Assembly (NCBI GenBank): GCA_002050375.1
Contig: MWYU01000735.1
Span: 1 to 36,042, forward strand
Origin: Chitinophagales bacterium 62-2
GTDB lineage: Bacteria; Bacteroidota; Bacteroidia; Chitinophagales; Chitinophagaceae
DNA: 36,042 bases
Direction of reading: 5' to 3'
The notes below the pieces were generated by a model. The model ran no database searches, was not told where the DNA came from, and was given only the letters and a program-made list of their open reading frames with translations. Position 1 is the stretch's first letter. Every line of letters starts with the position of its first letter. Of this stretch, positions 23,961-32,798 are shown in pieces. A program made the translations under genes and the position numbers.

Positions 23961-25901
23961 ATGATCAATATTTCTTTTCCTGATGGCGCAGTAAGGCAAT
24001 ATGAAGCGGGTTTATCAGCCATGGATATTGCAACGTCGATTAGTCAGGGACTTGCACGGAAGGTTTTAGCTGCCAAAGTAAATGACGAAGTGTGTGATTT
24101 ATCCCGACCAATAAATAAAGACGTTTCTCTGCAGCTTTTAATGTGGGATGATTTAGAAGGAAAATCAACGTTCTGGCATTCATCCGCGCATCTCATGGCT
24201 GAGGCTTTGGAAGCAGTATTTCCTGGAGTTAAATTGGGAATTGGACCTGCCATTGAAAAGGGTTTTTATTACGATATTGATTTAGGTGACAGGCAGGTTA
24301 ACGATGAAGATTTGCGTAAGCTCGAAGTAAAAATGGCTGAACTTGCGAAGCAAAACAGTAGCTATGTTCGCAAAGAAATAGGCAAAGCCGATGCGGTAAA
24401 ATATTTTACAGATAAAGGCGATGAATATAAATTAGAATTAATTGATGGATTGAAGGATGGCGAAATAACTTTCTATACTCAGGGAAATTTTACTGACTTA
24501 TGTCGTGGGCCACACATACCTCATACCGGTTTTATAAGAGCTATAAAACTTACCAGTATTGCAGGAGCTTATTGGCGTGGAGATGAAAAGCGTAAAATGC
24601 TCACCCGCATTTATGGCGTTACCTTTCCAAATCAAAAAGAGTTGGATGAGTATGTGTTATTACTGGAAGAAGCAAAGAAAAGAGACCATCGCAAAATAGG
24701 TAAGGAGCTTGGTTTGTTTACTTTTTCTGAGAAGGTTGGTTTAGGACTGCCTTTATGGTTACCAAAAGGCGCTATGTTAAGAGAGCGCTTACAACAATTT
24801 TTACAGAAGGAACAAATGGATATAGGGTATCTTCCTGTAATCACACCGCATATTGCCCAAAAAAGTTTGTACATCACCAGTGGTCATTACGAGAAGTATG
24901 GTAAGGATAGTTTCCAGGTAATTAAAACGCCACAGGAAGGTGAGGAGTTTATGCTCAAGCCAATGAACTGTCCGCACCATTGCGAGATTTATAATTCTTC
25001 CCCGCGTAGTTATAAAGACCTTCCGCTACGTTTAGCCGAGTTTGGTACAGTGTATCGTTACGAGCAACATGGCGAATTACATGGACTTACCCGTGTTCGC
25101 GGTTTTACACAGGACGATGCACATTTGTTCTGCCGCCCCGAGCAGGTAAAAGATGAATTTAAAAAAGTAATTGACCTTGTATTGTATGTTTTGGATCTGC
25201 TGAAATTTACAGATTACACGGCACAGATCTCTTTAAGAGATAAAGAAGACCGGAGTAAGTATATTGGCAGTGATGAGAATTGGGAAATTGCCGAACAAGC
25301 AATCATTGAGTCATCTGCAGAAAAAGGCTTACGTACAGTTATAGAATATGGCGAAGCTGCGTTCTATGGACCTAAGCTCGACTTTATGGTAAAGGATGCC
25401 ATTGGCCGCAAGTGGCAATTAGGAACTATCCAGGTTGACTATAACTTACCCGAGAGATTCGACCTCACATACGTTGGTGAAGACAATAGTAAGCACCGTC
25501 CCGTTATGATTCATCGCGCGCCTTTTGGATCGATGGAAAGATTCATTGCTGTGTTAATTGAACATTGTGCGGGAAAGTTTCCTCTATGGCTGGCGCCAAC
25601 GCAGGTTACAGTTCTGCCCATAAGCGATAAATATTTGCCGTATGCTGAAGAGGTAAAACAACAATTAAAGAAAGAAGATATTAGAGTGGAAGTTGATGAC
25701 CGAAATGAAAAAATAGGGAGGAAAATAAGAGAAGCTGAAATGAACAAAATTCCTTACATGTTTGTGGTAGGAGAGAAGGAAATGACCGAAGGCAAAGTTG
25801 CTGTAAGAAAGCAGTCAAAAGGAGATTTGGGAACTAAAACAATAAACGAGGTAATAGATTTTTTAAAGGAAGAAATACAAAGTAAAAGAGCATTTGAATA
25901 A
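23961..25901 (+). CDS. thrS: threonine-tRNA ligase
   Basis: ThrRS charges tRNA-Thr. From ATG 23961 the protein has 646 residues, the usual bacterial length. The order is a TGS domain (about 1-61), an editing (SAD) domain with HSSAH at 73-77 and CRGPH at 181-185, the class II catalytic core with the zinc Cys337 in [10 protein letters not shown] and motif 2 (FGTVYRYE...RGFTQDDAH), and a C-terminal anticodon-binding domain from about 540. The frame is open from 23868 but residues before MINISFPDG do not fit the family, and a promoter box lies between. An 84-residue gene and infC follow on the same strand. Confidence 0.97.
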   Translation: MINISFPDGAVRQYEAGLSAMDIATSISQGLARKVLAAKVNDEVCDLSRPINKDVSLQLLMWDDLEGKSTFWHSSAHLMAEALEAVFPGVKLGIGPAIEKGFYYDIDLGDRQVNDEDLRKLEVKMAELAKQNSSYVRKEIGKADAVKYFTDKGDEYKLELIDGLKDGEITFYTQGNFTDLCRGPHIPHTGFIRAIKLTSIAGAYWRGDEKRKMLTRIYGVTFPNQKELDEYVLLLEEAKKRDHRKIGKELGLFTFSEKVGLGLPLWLPKGAMLRERLQQFLQKEQMDIGYLPVITPHIAQKSLYITSGHYEKYGKDSFQVIKTPQEGEEFMLKPMNCPHHCEIYNSSPRSYKDLPLRLAEFGTVYRYEQHGELHGLTRVRGFTQDDAHLFCRPEQVKDEFKKVIDLVLYVLDLLKFTDYTAQISLRDKEDRSKYIGSDENWEIAEQAIIESSAEKGLRTVIEYGEAAFYGPKLDFMVKDAIGRKWQLGTIQVDYNLPERFDLTYVGEDNSKHRPVMIHRAPFGSMERFIAVLIEHCAGKFPLWLAPTQVTVLPISDKYLPYAEEVKQQLKKEDIRVEVDDRNEKIGRKIREAEMNKIPYMFVVGEKEMTEGKVAVRKQSKGDLGTKTINEVIDFLKEEIQSKRAFE

Positions 25902-25974
25902 TTTGCTATTTTTACAATAATGACGGCAACGCAATCTCTGAAGATTTATAACATATTACTTCGCTATTTTAAAA

Positions 25975-26229
25975 ATGATGAAGATGCAGATTGAACAAAT
26001 AGTTGCAGATAAATTTTCACAAGAAAAAGAAAATATCGCGCCTAAGTCTGAACTGATGTTAATAAGAAAAGATTTAGAAATTCTCCGTCAAGAAATAAAA
26101 ACAGGTTTTGCAGAAAGCGAAAGCAGAATAAAATCAGAAATTAATAGACTCATAATTTGGATAATTGCGACTATGTTTGGGGCAGGTGCATTATTCATAA
26201 CAATTGCGAAACTATTTTTCGATAAATAA
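25975..26229 (+). CDS. 84-residue coiled-coil and single-membrane-helix protein
   Basis: The product has an N-terminal amphipathic and charged region (residues about 5-58, heptad-like, rich in E, K, I and L), predicted to coil, and one C-terminal membrane helix (about 59-80, LIIWIIATMFGAGALFITIA) followed by KLFFDK. The pattern resembles DUF1640/CCDC90-like small proteins. Function is unknown. It lies between thrS (73 bases) and infC (33 bases) on the same strand and is likely co-transcribed with them, interrupting a pair that is usually adjacent. The ATG cluster at 25975, 25978 and 25984 leaves the start uncertain. Confidence 0.75.
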   Translation: MMKMQIEQIVADKFSQEKENIAPKSELMLIRKDLEILRQEIKTGFAESESRIKSEINRLIIWIIATMFGAGALFITIAKLFFDK

Positions 26230-26262
26230 AATCACCAAACAACCTTCACCAAAAAAGTATTA

Positions 26263-26838
26263 ATGGCATTAAACCCAAGTTTTCAAAGGGGTAGAAACCC
26301 GAACTTCCGCAAAGAACAACAACAGGAACATAGGACTAACAGAATGATTCGCATTCCCGAAGTGCGATTGGTAGGAGAGGGGATAGAACCAGGAATTTAT
26401 CCTACCGAAAAAGCTCTCGCAATGGCCGAAGCACAAGGCTTAGACCTTGTTGAAATATCTCCAAATGCTACACCCCCGGTTTGCAGAATTATCGATTACA
26501 AAAAGTTTTTGTACGAGAAGAAGCGCAAGGAAAAGGAGATGAAGGCAAACGCCAAGCAAAGTGAGGTAAAAGAAATTCGTTTTACACCTGGCACCGACGA
26601 TCACGATTTCGATTTTAAAGCCAAGCACGCCGAAAAATTTTTGAAAGATGGCAATAAAGTAAAAGCATATGTGCAGTTTAAAGGTCGTGCTATCATGTTT
26701 AAAGATCGCGGAGAATTATTGCTTCTAAAATTTGCCGAACGCCTGGCTGAAACGGCTGTTTTAGAAGGCATGCCAAAAATGGAAGGAAAAAGAATGCTTG
26801 TGATTTTTGCTCCTAAGCCGCAAAAGAAAACAAAATAA
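26263..26838 (+). CDS. infC: translation initiation factor IF-3
   Basis: IF-3 binds the 30S subunit, blocks premature 50S joining and checks start-codon selection. The 191-residue protein has the N-domain (NRMIRIPEVRLVGEGIEPGIYPTEKALAMAEAQGLDLVEISP, about 26-68), a Lys/Glu-rich linker, and the C-domain (VKEIRFTPGTDDHDFDFKAKHAEKFL onward). It starts at an ordinary ATG here, unlike the AUU of E. coli infC. It ends with a strong terminator and is not followed by rpmI and rplT, the usual partners. Confidence 0.96.
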   Translation: MALNPSFQRGRNPNFRKEQQQEHRTNRMIRIPEVRLVGEGIEPGIYPTEKALAMAEAQGLDLVEISPNATPPVCRIIDYKKFLYEKKRKEKEMKANAKQSEVKEIRFTPGTDDHDFDFKAKHAEKFLKDGNKVKAYVQFKGRAIMFKDRGELLLLKFAERLAETAVLEGMPKMEGKRMLVIFAPKPQKKTK

Positions 26839-26859
26839 TTTTATTAATATAGTTAATAC

Positions 26860-26890
26860 AAAAACAGTAGATAACCTCTGCTGTTTTTTT
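26860..26890 (+). terminator. intrinsic terminator of infC
   Basis: A stem of up to twelve pairs (26860-26871 with 26877-26888, one G.U) around a five-base loop is followed by a T-rich tail. It lies 21 bases past the infC stop. Confidence 0.88.
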
Positions 26891-26912
26891 GTTTCAATCA
26901 AATACATTTTCC

Positions 26913-27947
26913 ATGAGTAATACTAAACTTTCCGAAAGTTCGAACACGATAACGGTTTCTTATAAAGACATGGAAAAACGTTTTTATGATCTTTTAATTA
27001 AGTACGGTTTAAATAAGGAAAAGGCTTTCACATGTGCACGAACATTTGCTGATAATAGTTTAGACGGTGTTTATACTCATGGTGTAAACCGCTTTCCACG
27101 GTTTTTACAAAACATAAAAGATGGACATATAATAGTAAACAATGAGCCTGTATTAACGGTAGGTTTTGGAGCATTTGAGCAATGGAACGGACAGTCAGGG
27201 CCAGGAATTTTAAATGCATTTTTTTGTACTGAAAGAGCGATGAAAATTTCAGAACAAAACGCGATTGGCTGTGTAGCTATCTCTCATACTAATCACTGGA
27301 TGCGAGGGGGAACTTATGGCTGGAAAGCTGCAAAAAAAGGTTTTGCATTTATATGCTTTACCAATACAATTGCCAACATGCCTGCGTGGGGCGCAAAGGA
27401 TAGCAGGTTAGGAAATAATCCTCTCATAATTGCTATTCCATATAAAGATGAAGCTATTGTGCTTGATATGGCAATGTCACAATTTTCGTATGGTAAAATG
27501 GAATTAAAAAAAATACAGGGAGAAGAATTGCCTGTTTCCGGAGGCTTTGATGAAAATGGAAACCTAACAACTGATCCTGAAAAGATTTTGCAAACCAACC
27601 GCTCTTTACCCATTGGTTATTGGAAAGGATCGGGCTTAGCATTGTTATTAGATATTTTAGCTACCATTCTTTCAGGCGGTTTATCCACGCATGAAATAAG
27701 CCGACAGAAGGTTGAGATAAATGTTTCCCAGGTTTTTATTGCCATCAATATTTCTAAGCTGCAAAACAGTTCCGCTATTGCCATGGCTTTGGATCAGATT
27801 ATTGAAGATTATAAAAATGCAGAGCCTGATAACAATGTGGGCTCTATTCGCTACCCAGGCGAAAATGTTGTACGAATAAGAAAAGAAAATTTGGAAAATG
27901 GAATACCTGTAACAAAACAGATATGGGATGAAATAATGAGTTTATAA
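26913..27947 (+). CDS. yiaK: YiaK-like 2,3-diketo-L-gulonate reductase (Ldh family)
   Basis: This protein of 344 residues from ATG 26913 (the frame also opens at 26889, inside the terminator) belongs to the type II malate/lactate dehydrogenase family. It matches E. coli YiaK closely: GVYTHGVNRFPRF with the catalytic His56, NHWMRGGTYGW, MPAWGAKDSRLGNNPL, and IGYWKGSG. It should use NAD(P)H to interconvert 2,3-diketo-L-gulonate and 3-dehydro-L-gulonate, an ascorbate or uronate catabolic step. No other sugar-acid catabolism genes are nearby, so the pathway role is uncertain. It is separated from infC by a terminator and has its own AT-rich upstream region. Confidence 0.9.
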   Translation: MSNTKLSESSNTITVSYKDMEKRFYDLLIKYGLNKEKAFTCARTFADNSLDGVYTHGVNRFPRFLQNIKDGHIIVNNEPVLTVGFGAFEQWNGQSGPGILNAFFCTERAMKISEQNAIGCVAISHTNHWMRGGTYGWKAAKKGFAFICFTNTIANMPAWGAKDSRLGNNPLIIAIPYKDEAIVLDMAMSQFSYGKMELKKIQGEELPVSGGFDENGNLTTDPEKILQTNRSLPIGYWKGSGLALLLDILATILSGGLSTHEISRQKVEINVSQVFIAINISKLQNSSAIAMALDQIIEDYKNAEPDNNVGSIRYPGENVVRIRKENLENGIPVTKQIWDEIMSL

Positions 27948-28050
27948 TAAGTATACACGGAATTATAACTGGTCGTATATAAGACGTAACAAGTAATAAT
28001 CGATATTCCTAACCTTATTCCTTAAATAGCATCATTAATAAAAAATAAAA

Positions 28051-28080
28051 CCTCCTCCATAGAAATGGAGGAGGAGTATT
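28051..28080 (-). terminator. terminator between yiaK and the bacilliredoxin gene
   Basis: CCTCCTCCAT (28051-28060) and ATGGAGGAGG (28065-28074) form a perfect 10-bp stem with a four-base loop. On the minus strand it is followed by a run TTTTATTTTTTATT, the better T-tract, so it mainly ends the bacilliredoxin transcript. It may also stop yiaK read-through. Confidence 0.85.
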
Positions 28081-28143
28081 TACTAACCCATCCATGTGTA
28101 GCCTAAGCTTCCATAGACGAAATCTTAAATATCGCTTATCGTT

Positions 28144-28557
28144 TTAGCAATGTTTATTAAAAGCCGCTATAAGGTTACTGGCAATCATCTGTGCCGGGCG
28201 ACCTTCAATCTGGTGTCTTTCTATAAAATGAACCAACTCACCACCTTTAAATAAAGCAACAGCAGGCGACGACGGAGGATAAGGCATCAAAAGTTCACGA
28301 ACTTTCTTTACTGCATCAATATCAAATCCTGCGAAGGTTGTTGTAAGGTTCTCAGGTTTTTTGTCAGAATTTGCAACAGCCATCAAAACACCGGGTCGGG
28401 CCGATCCTGCACTGCAACCACATACGCTGTTAATCATAACCAATGTAGTTCCTTCTTTATTTACATACTCTTCTACCTGTTCGGGCGTCTCAAGATCTTC
28501 AAATCCATTCTCAGTTAGCTCGGCCTTCATTGGTAATACTATTTCTTCTGGGTACAT
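28144..28557 (-). CDS. BrxA/BrxB-family bacilliredoxin
   Basis: Bacilliredoxins remove bacillithiol from S-bacillithiolated proteins. The 137-residue thioredoxin-like protein has the diagnostic Cys46-Gly-Cys48 motif in NSVCGCSAG. MYPEEIVLPMKAELTENGF is the family N-terminus, and VALFKGGELVHFIERHQIEGR matches the C-terminal half. An extra C-terminal Cys137 is present and is unusual enough to note; whether it takes part in redox is unknown. The start is ATG 28557. A -7 box lies about 36 bases upstream. It is divergent from the Hsp20 gene over a 211-base region with inverted repeats, and it complements bshA and bshB1 in this window. Confidence 0.93.
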   Translation of the reverse strand: MYPEEIVLPMKAELTENGFEDLETPEQVEEYVNKEGTTLVMINSVCGCSAGSARPGVLMAVANSDKKPENLTTTFAGFDIDAVKKVRELLMPYPPSSPAVALFKGGELVHFIERHQIEGRPAQMIASNLIAAFNKHC

Positions 28558-28592
28558 ATTCTTCTATTTGTTGTTCTATTAATTATGAGATA

Positions 28593-28600
28593 CAAAAATA
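28593..28600 (-). promoter_or_regulatory. -7 promoter box of the bacilliredoxin gene
   Basis: On the minus strand this reads TATTTTTG, matching TAnnTTTG, 35 bases before the ATG. The -33 region lacks a clear TTG. Confidence 0.4.
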
Positions 28601-28633
28601 AGCAGAAAAGAGGTTTGAAACGAAAAAAGGAAT

Positions 28634-28713
28634 GTTAATGGTAAAAACGTCATGATTATTACATTCTATATGACAGAAAGTCTTCTTTTGCAGCTTGTTT
28701 TACCATTCTTAAC
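28634..28713. promoter_or_regulatory. nested inverted repeats between bacilliredoxin and Hsp20 genes
   Basis: Outer arms GTTAATGGTAAAA (28634-28646) and TTTTACCATTCTTAAC (28698-28713) match apart from two extra bases (CT) in the right arm. Inside, GTCAT and ATGAC form a second inverted pair. The layout suggests a binding site for a dimeric regulator or a structured leader of the Hsp20 mRNA. No known heat-shock or thiol-stress operator is recognised. Confidence 0.45.
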
Positions 28714-28768
28714 ATGTTTTTCCGAGAAGGAATACAATTTGATTTATAAGATAAAAAATTATAAAACT

Positions 28769-29197
28769 ATGATATACGCAAAAACAATCCCCCAAACAAA
28801 AAGCTTTCCCGGCATTTTTGACGAGTTATTCAATTCCTTTCCTTCAAACTTTTCTACCGCAAACAATGTAACCCCGGCTCTTGTAAACATTAAGGAAGAT
28901 GAGCAAGGTTACCATTTAGAATTGAACGCACCTGGTAGAAACAAAGAAGATTTTAAATTAAATGTCGAAAAAGGAATACTAACTATCAGCTGCGAAAAGA
29001 AAGCAGAAGCAGAAGACAAAGCATACAAAACTATACGCAATGAGTTTAGTTTTTCAAGCTTTAAACGTTCTTTCAGTTTGGATGATAAGATTAATGCCGA
29101 TGGCATCGAAGCAAAATATGAGAATGGAATTTTGAAGGTTTATTTACCTAAAAAAGAAGAAGTTAAAATAACACCAAAAAACATTTCTGTTCAGTAA
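28769..29197 (+). CDS. Hsp20/alpha-crystallin small heat shock protein
   Basis: From ATG 28769 the protein is 142 residues, the usual small-HSP length; the frame is open to 28652 but that extension looks untranslated. The alpha-crystallin domain spans about 38-130, with NIKEDEQGYHLELNAPGRNKEDFKLNVEKGILTI and the signature ENGILKVYLPK near the end. The C-terminal tail ITPKNISVQ resembles the I-x-I anchoring motif. It should act as an ATP-independent holdase in the cytoplasm and is probably stress-induced. It is a single gene closed by a terminator. A box with one extra base (TACAATTTG, 28733-28741) may be its promoter. Confidence 0.94.
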   Translation: MIYAKTIPQTKSFPGIFDELFNSFPSNFSTANNVTPALVNIKEDEQGYHLELNAPGRNKEDFKLNVEKGILTISCEKKAEAEDKAYKTIRNEFSFSSFKRSFSLDDKINADGIEAKYENGILKVYLPKKEEVKITPKNISVQ

Positions 29198-29279
29198 GCA
29201 ATTAAACTTTTTTAAACATTAGCAGTTTAATTAACAGGTTTTGAAATTGGTTTTCATAGCAGTTGGTTTTGGTTATTAG

Positions 29280-29309
29280 ACCCGGTGTTTTCACGCCGGG
29301 TATTTTTTT
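29280..29309 (+). terminator. intrinsic terminator of the Hsp20 gene
   Basis: A nine-pair stem (29280-29288 with 29293-29301, one G.U) and a four-base loop are followed by seven T after one A. It is 82 bases past the stop. Confidence 0.88.
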
Positions 29310-29370
29310 GTGTCTGCATCAAAAAATTATTATAACAATAGCTATGTACTTTCGTATACAAATTATAAGC

Positions 29371-30231
29371 ATGAAAAGATTAATCGGAGCATTGATTGGG
29401 GCTTTCGGGTTTGTTGTTGTAAATGCACAGCCGCCTACAGAAAAAACATTATTGTGGGAAGTTTCAGGTAGCGGAATTTCAAGTCCTTCTTATTTATTTG
29501 GTACCATACATTTAATGTGTGCAGATGAGTTAAAAATGCCTGACATAGTGAAAGGAAAGTTTGATTCAAGCAAACAGTTGTTTCTCGAAATCGACATGGA
29601 TGATCCTAATATGGTAACAGAAATGATGAGTGGCATGCAAATGAAGGGCAATACAACTTTGGAAAATTTAATGGGAAAAAAATTTGACAGCGCTAATACG
29701 ATCTTTCAAAGCAAAACAGGTATACCGTTAAAAATGCTTAATTCAGCAAAGCCTTTTTTATTAATGTCAATGATATATCCTTCGTTATTAGGTTGCCAAC
29801 CCTTAAGCTGGGAAGGTGAATTTCAAAAAATGGCCAAAGAAAAAGAGTTGGAACTTAAAGGACTGGAGAAGCTATCGGACCAGATGGATATTTTTGAAAA
29901 AATTCCATACGAGGTGCAATCCGAAATGCTTATTAAAATGCTCCAGAATATTGATAGCTCTAAAATAGCTTTTACAGAAATGCTCGGTGTTTATAAAACC
30001 AAAGACATTAATAAACTGTATGAAATGACAACAAAGGATAAAGATTTTGGAGAATATGAAGGACTCTTGTTGAATGACCGAAACCATAATTGGATACCTG
30101 TAATTGGTGAACAGGCTAAAAAGATGCCTACATTTTTTGCATTTGGTGCAGGTCATTTAGGAGGTGATAAAGGAGTGATTAGTTTATTAAGAAAAGCAGG
30201 TTATACGGTAAAGCCGGTTCTTTACCAATAA
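29371..30231 (+). CDS. secreted TraB/GumN-family protein
   Basis: From ATG 29371 the 286-residue product has a signal peptide (MKRLIGALIGAFGFVVVNAQ). The frame opens at 29263 inside the preceding terminator and is rejected there. SYLFGTIHLMC (about residues 39-49) and the C-terminal GAGHLGGDKGVISLLRKAGY block are the two TraB/GumN motifs; the GTIH and GAGHL residues are proposed to form a metal site related to erythromycin-esterase/TIKI-like hydrolases. The biochemical role of bacterial members is not settled. The gene is followed at 65 bases by an unknown protein gene. Confidence 0.85.
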   Translation: MKRLIGALIGAFGFVVVNAQPPTEKTLLWEVSGSGISSPSYLFGTIHLMCADELKMPDIVKGKFDSSKQLFLEIDMDDPNMVTEMMSGMQMKGNTTLENLMGKKFDSANTIFQSKTGIPLKMLNSAKPFLLMSMIYPSLLGCQPLSWEGEFQKMAKEKELELKGLEKLSDQMDIFEKIPYEVQSEMLIKMLQNIDSSKIAFTEMLGVYKTKDINKLYEMTTKDKDFGEYEGLLLNDRNHNWIPVIGEQAKKMPTFFAFGAGHLGGDKGVISLLRKAGYTVKPVLYQ

Positions 30232-30296
30232 AGGATAGACCTGAAACTTTGATAACAAAATGTTTTTTTGTTTCTTGTATTTAATAAAAAGCTTTT

Positions 30297-30851
30297 ATGA
30301 CCCAGGAAAAAATTATTTCAGGAAATGAAGATGAGATTTGGCAGCAAATAACTGCAGATTTTATTAAAGAAGATGATTTGCTGGAATACCGGGTAGTGAT
30401 TGAGCAGCAAAACAGAAGAATACTTTTAGATATAGATATTGACTTAGGAGGAGGGTTTGAAGGTGGCTTTGAAAGTACCATGCTTAGGTCGCAATTAAAA
30501 TCTATAGGAGATTTTAGATTTGCTATTCATAACGAAAGCTTTATAGATGAAGTTGGAAAATTTTTTGGAATGCAGGATGTTGTAATTGGTTACCCTGAGT
30601 TTGATAAAAAAGTTCTTATTAAAGCGAATGATGAAACAAAAGTAAGACCACTGTTTTCTGAAACTTCCATTAGAGAAGTTTTTCAATCACTTGATGATTT
30701 CACTTTCGGAATTATCATGCATCATTTCGACGGTAAAGAGAAAAGCCCATGTCTTGAATTATATATTAATAGCGCAATTACAGATGCAGTTTCGTTACGG
30801 AAAATCTATAGTGCATTTTTCAAGGTTCTTATTCTAATCGATCCCCATTAA
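30297..30851 (+). CDS. hypothetical protein, 184 residues
   Basis: No signal peptide or membrane helix is visible, so the product is probably cytoplasmic. The first 50 residues are acidic and include a repetitive DIDIDLGGGFEGGFE patch. The stretch YPEFDKKVLIKANDETKVRPLFSETSIREVFQSL resembles a theme found in many bacterial uncharacterised proteins (EFD..f.vka.d...v..lL....R..l). It might be a ligand or protein-binding alpha/beta domain. I do not recognise a named family. It starts 65 bases after the TraB/GumN gene and ends 32 bases before the phosphoesterase/propeller gene, so the three may be co-transcribed. Confidence 0.7.
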   Translation: MTQEKIISGNEDEIWQQITADFIKEDDLLEYRVVIEQQNRRILLDIDIDLGGGFEGGFESTMLRSQLKSIGDFRFAIHNESFIDEVGKFFGMQDVVIGYPEFDKKVLIKANDETKVRPLFSETSIREVFQSLDDFTFGIIMHHFDGKEKSPCLELYINSAITDAVSLRKIYSAFFKVLILIDPH

Positions 30852-30883
30852 GTATTAAGCGGAGAATTGTATAATTTTCCTGC

Positions 30884-32728
30884 ATGAAACTCACAATAAC
30901 TATTTCTTGTTTCTTACTCCTTTGTATTTCTGGTTCAGCACAAATAAAACCTTTCCGTTTTGCTTTCATTTCCGATACCCATATTGGTTCGCCTGATGGC
31001 GTTGCTGAAGAAGATTTAAGACGTACAGTAAGCGACATTAATCAAATGAATGATGTTGCTTTCGTTGTTATAACAGGCGACATAACCGAATTAGGCACCA
31101 ATGCCGAGTTGATGTTAGCAAAGGCGTTATTAGATAGTTTAAAGATTCCGTTGTATATCATTCCCGGTAATCATGATACGGGCTGGAGCGAAAGCGGTGG
31201 CTTAAGCTTTACAAAGATTTTTGGAAACGATAAGTTCTACTTCACTCATAATGGTATTCATTTTATCGGTTGCGCATCGGGTCCTTATGTAAGAATGAGT
31301 GATGGTCATGTTCCCCGTGATGCTGTGAACTGGATGAATGAAAAACTATCTAAACTTGCTAAGGGGGAACCGTTAATCTTTCTTAATCATTATCCCTTAG
31401 AACCCGCTTTAGATAATTGGTACGAAGTAGTTGATCTTCTAAAAACCAAAAATACTTTGTTAGCCTTGTGCGGGCACGGACATGCTAATCGCACTGTTAA
31501 CGCAGAAGATATTCCTGCCGTAATGGGACGCTCAAACCTGAGAGCTAAAGCTGCTGCAGGCGGTTATAACTTAGTAGATGTCCGCGCAGACTCTTTCATA
31601 TTTATTGAAAGAAATCCTTTAACCAAAGAAGAAAAGACATGGAAAACTGTACAGCTAAAACAACAGGAATACGATCTCTCAAAAAGCTATCCCCGACCAA
31701 ATTTTTCAATCAATAAAAAATACAATGCTGTTCGGCCTAAATGGACATTTCAGTCAGATGCAAATGTTATATCTACTCCCACAGTTGCGAGTGATTATGT
31801 AGTTTTCGGAAACCAGGAAGGAACGATACAGGCACTAAAAAAAGATAACGGAGAAAAGGCGTGGAAGTTTCAAACTGGAGGGCCGGTATTTTCTTCGCCC
31901 TTTTTTAGTAACAACAGAATTGTTATGGGTTCTGCTGACGGCAATGTGTATTGCTTAAACACAAGGGGTAAGTTGCAATGGAAGTATACCACAAACGCAT
32001 CTGTTTTAGGTGCGCCGCTTATTCAAAATAATATTGTTTATATCGGAGGGAGCGATTCAAATTTTAGAGCAATTGATTTAATCAGCGGTAAACAACTTTG
32101 GGCATTTAACCAGCTCACGGGCCCTGTTGTAAGCCAGCCTGTTATTTTTAATGATGTAATTATTTTTGGCGCCTGGGATCGCAACCTTTATGCTCTCAGC
32201 AAGTTGAACGGTAATTTGTTGTGGAAATGGAACAACGGATCAACTGTTCTTAATTATTCGCCTGCCGCCTGTATTCCTGTTGTAAAAGATGGGGTTGTTT
32301 ATATCGCCGCACCTGACAGGTTCTTAACCGCCATTGATATTGAAACAGGTAAAGCACTTTGGCGAACCAATGAAGCTACCGTTCGCGAATCAATCGGCAT
32401 TTCTGAAGATGGAAAATATGTTTACGGTAAAACAATGAACGATACAATAGTTGCGTTTGTAACCAACAAAGAAAAACCGGTTATTGCCTGGAAGATGAAT
32501 GCAGGTTATGGTTATGAACATGTACCATCAATGTTAATTGAAAAGGGTGGACAAGTCTTTTTTGGTACACGAAACGGTGTGGTGTATGCCATAGATCCAG
32601 CCACACAAAACATAAACTGGGCCTACAAAATAGATAATTCAATGGTGAACACAGTTAATGTAATCAACAGTAAACAAATTATTGCATCTACGATGGACGG
32701 GAAGGTTACTTTGTTGGAGAGCAGGTAA
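30884..32728 (+). CDS. secreted metallophosphoesterase fused to a PQQ-like beta-propeller
   Basis: The 614-residue protein has a signal peptide (about 1-19), a calcineurin-like phosphoesterase domain (22-240) and a C-terminal PQQ-like beta-propeller (about 285-614). Metal ligands are Asp31 and His33 (SDTHIG), Asp66 (TGDIT), Asn96-His97 (PGNHD), His169 (FLNHY), and His198 and His200 (CGHGH). The propeller shows repeated blades with A-x-D/W motifs such as GKQLWAFNQ, GNLLWKWNN and GKALWRTNE. PQQ-like propellers usually bind protein or carbohydrate rather than PQQ. The phosphoesterase may act on nucleotides, phospholipids or teichoic-like envelope polymers; this is inference. It probably acts in the periplasm. 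Confidence 0.9.
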   Translation: MKLTITISCFLLLCISGSAQIKPFRFAFISDTHIGSPDGVAEEDLRRTVSDINQMNDVAFVVITGDITELGTNAELMLAKALLDSLKIPLYIIPGNHDTGWSESGGLSFTKIFGNDKFYFTHNGIHFIGCASGPYVRMSDGHVPRDAVNWMNEKLSKLAKGEPLIFLNHYPLEPALDNWYEVVDLLKTKNTLLALCGHGHANRTVNAEDIPAVMGRSNLRAKAAAGGYNLVDVRADSFIFIERNPLTKEEKTWKTVQLKQQEYDLSKSYPRPNFSINKKYNAVRPKWTFQSDANVISTPTVASDYVVFGNQEGTIQALKKDNGEKAWKFQTGGPVFSSPFFSNNRIVMGSADGNVYCLNTRGKLQWKYTTNASVLGAPLIQNNIVYIGGSDSNFRAIDLISGKQLWAFNQLTGPVVSQPVIFNDVIIFGAWDRNLYALSKLNGNLLWKWNNGSTVLNYSPAACIPVVKDGVVYIAAPDRFLTAIDIETGKALWRTNEATVRESIGISEDGKYVYGKTMNDTIVAFVTNKEKPVIAWKMNAGYGYEHVPSMLIEKGGQVFFGTRNGVVYAIDPATQNINWAYKIDNSMVNTVNVINSKQIIASTMDGKVTLLESR

Positions 32729-32798
32729 CCTTAACACTCAAAATACTTTGCCTTGCATAACTCATTGACATTGCGGATTGATCTTTGTAAACGAGGGA

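Noticed and set aside
27948-28143. Search for a small gene in the yiaK-bacilliredoxin gap
   Set aside because: Only the terminator hairpin was found; no plausible frame exists.
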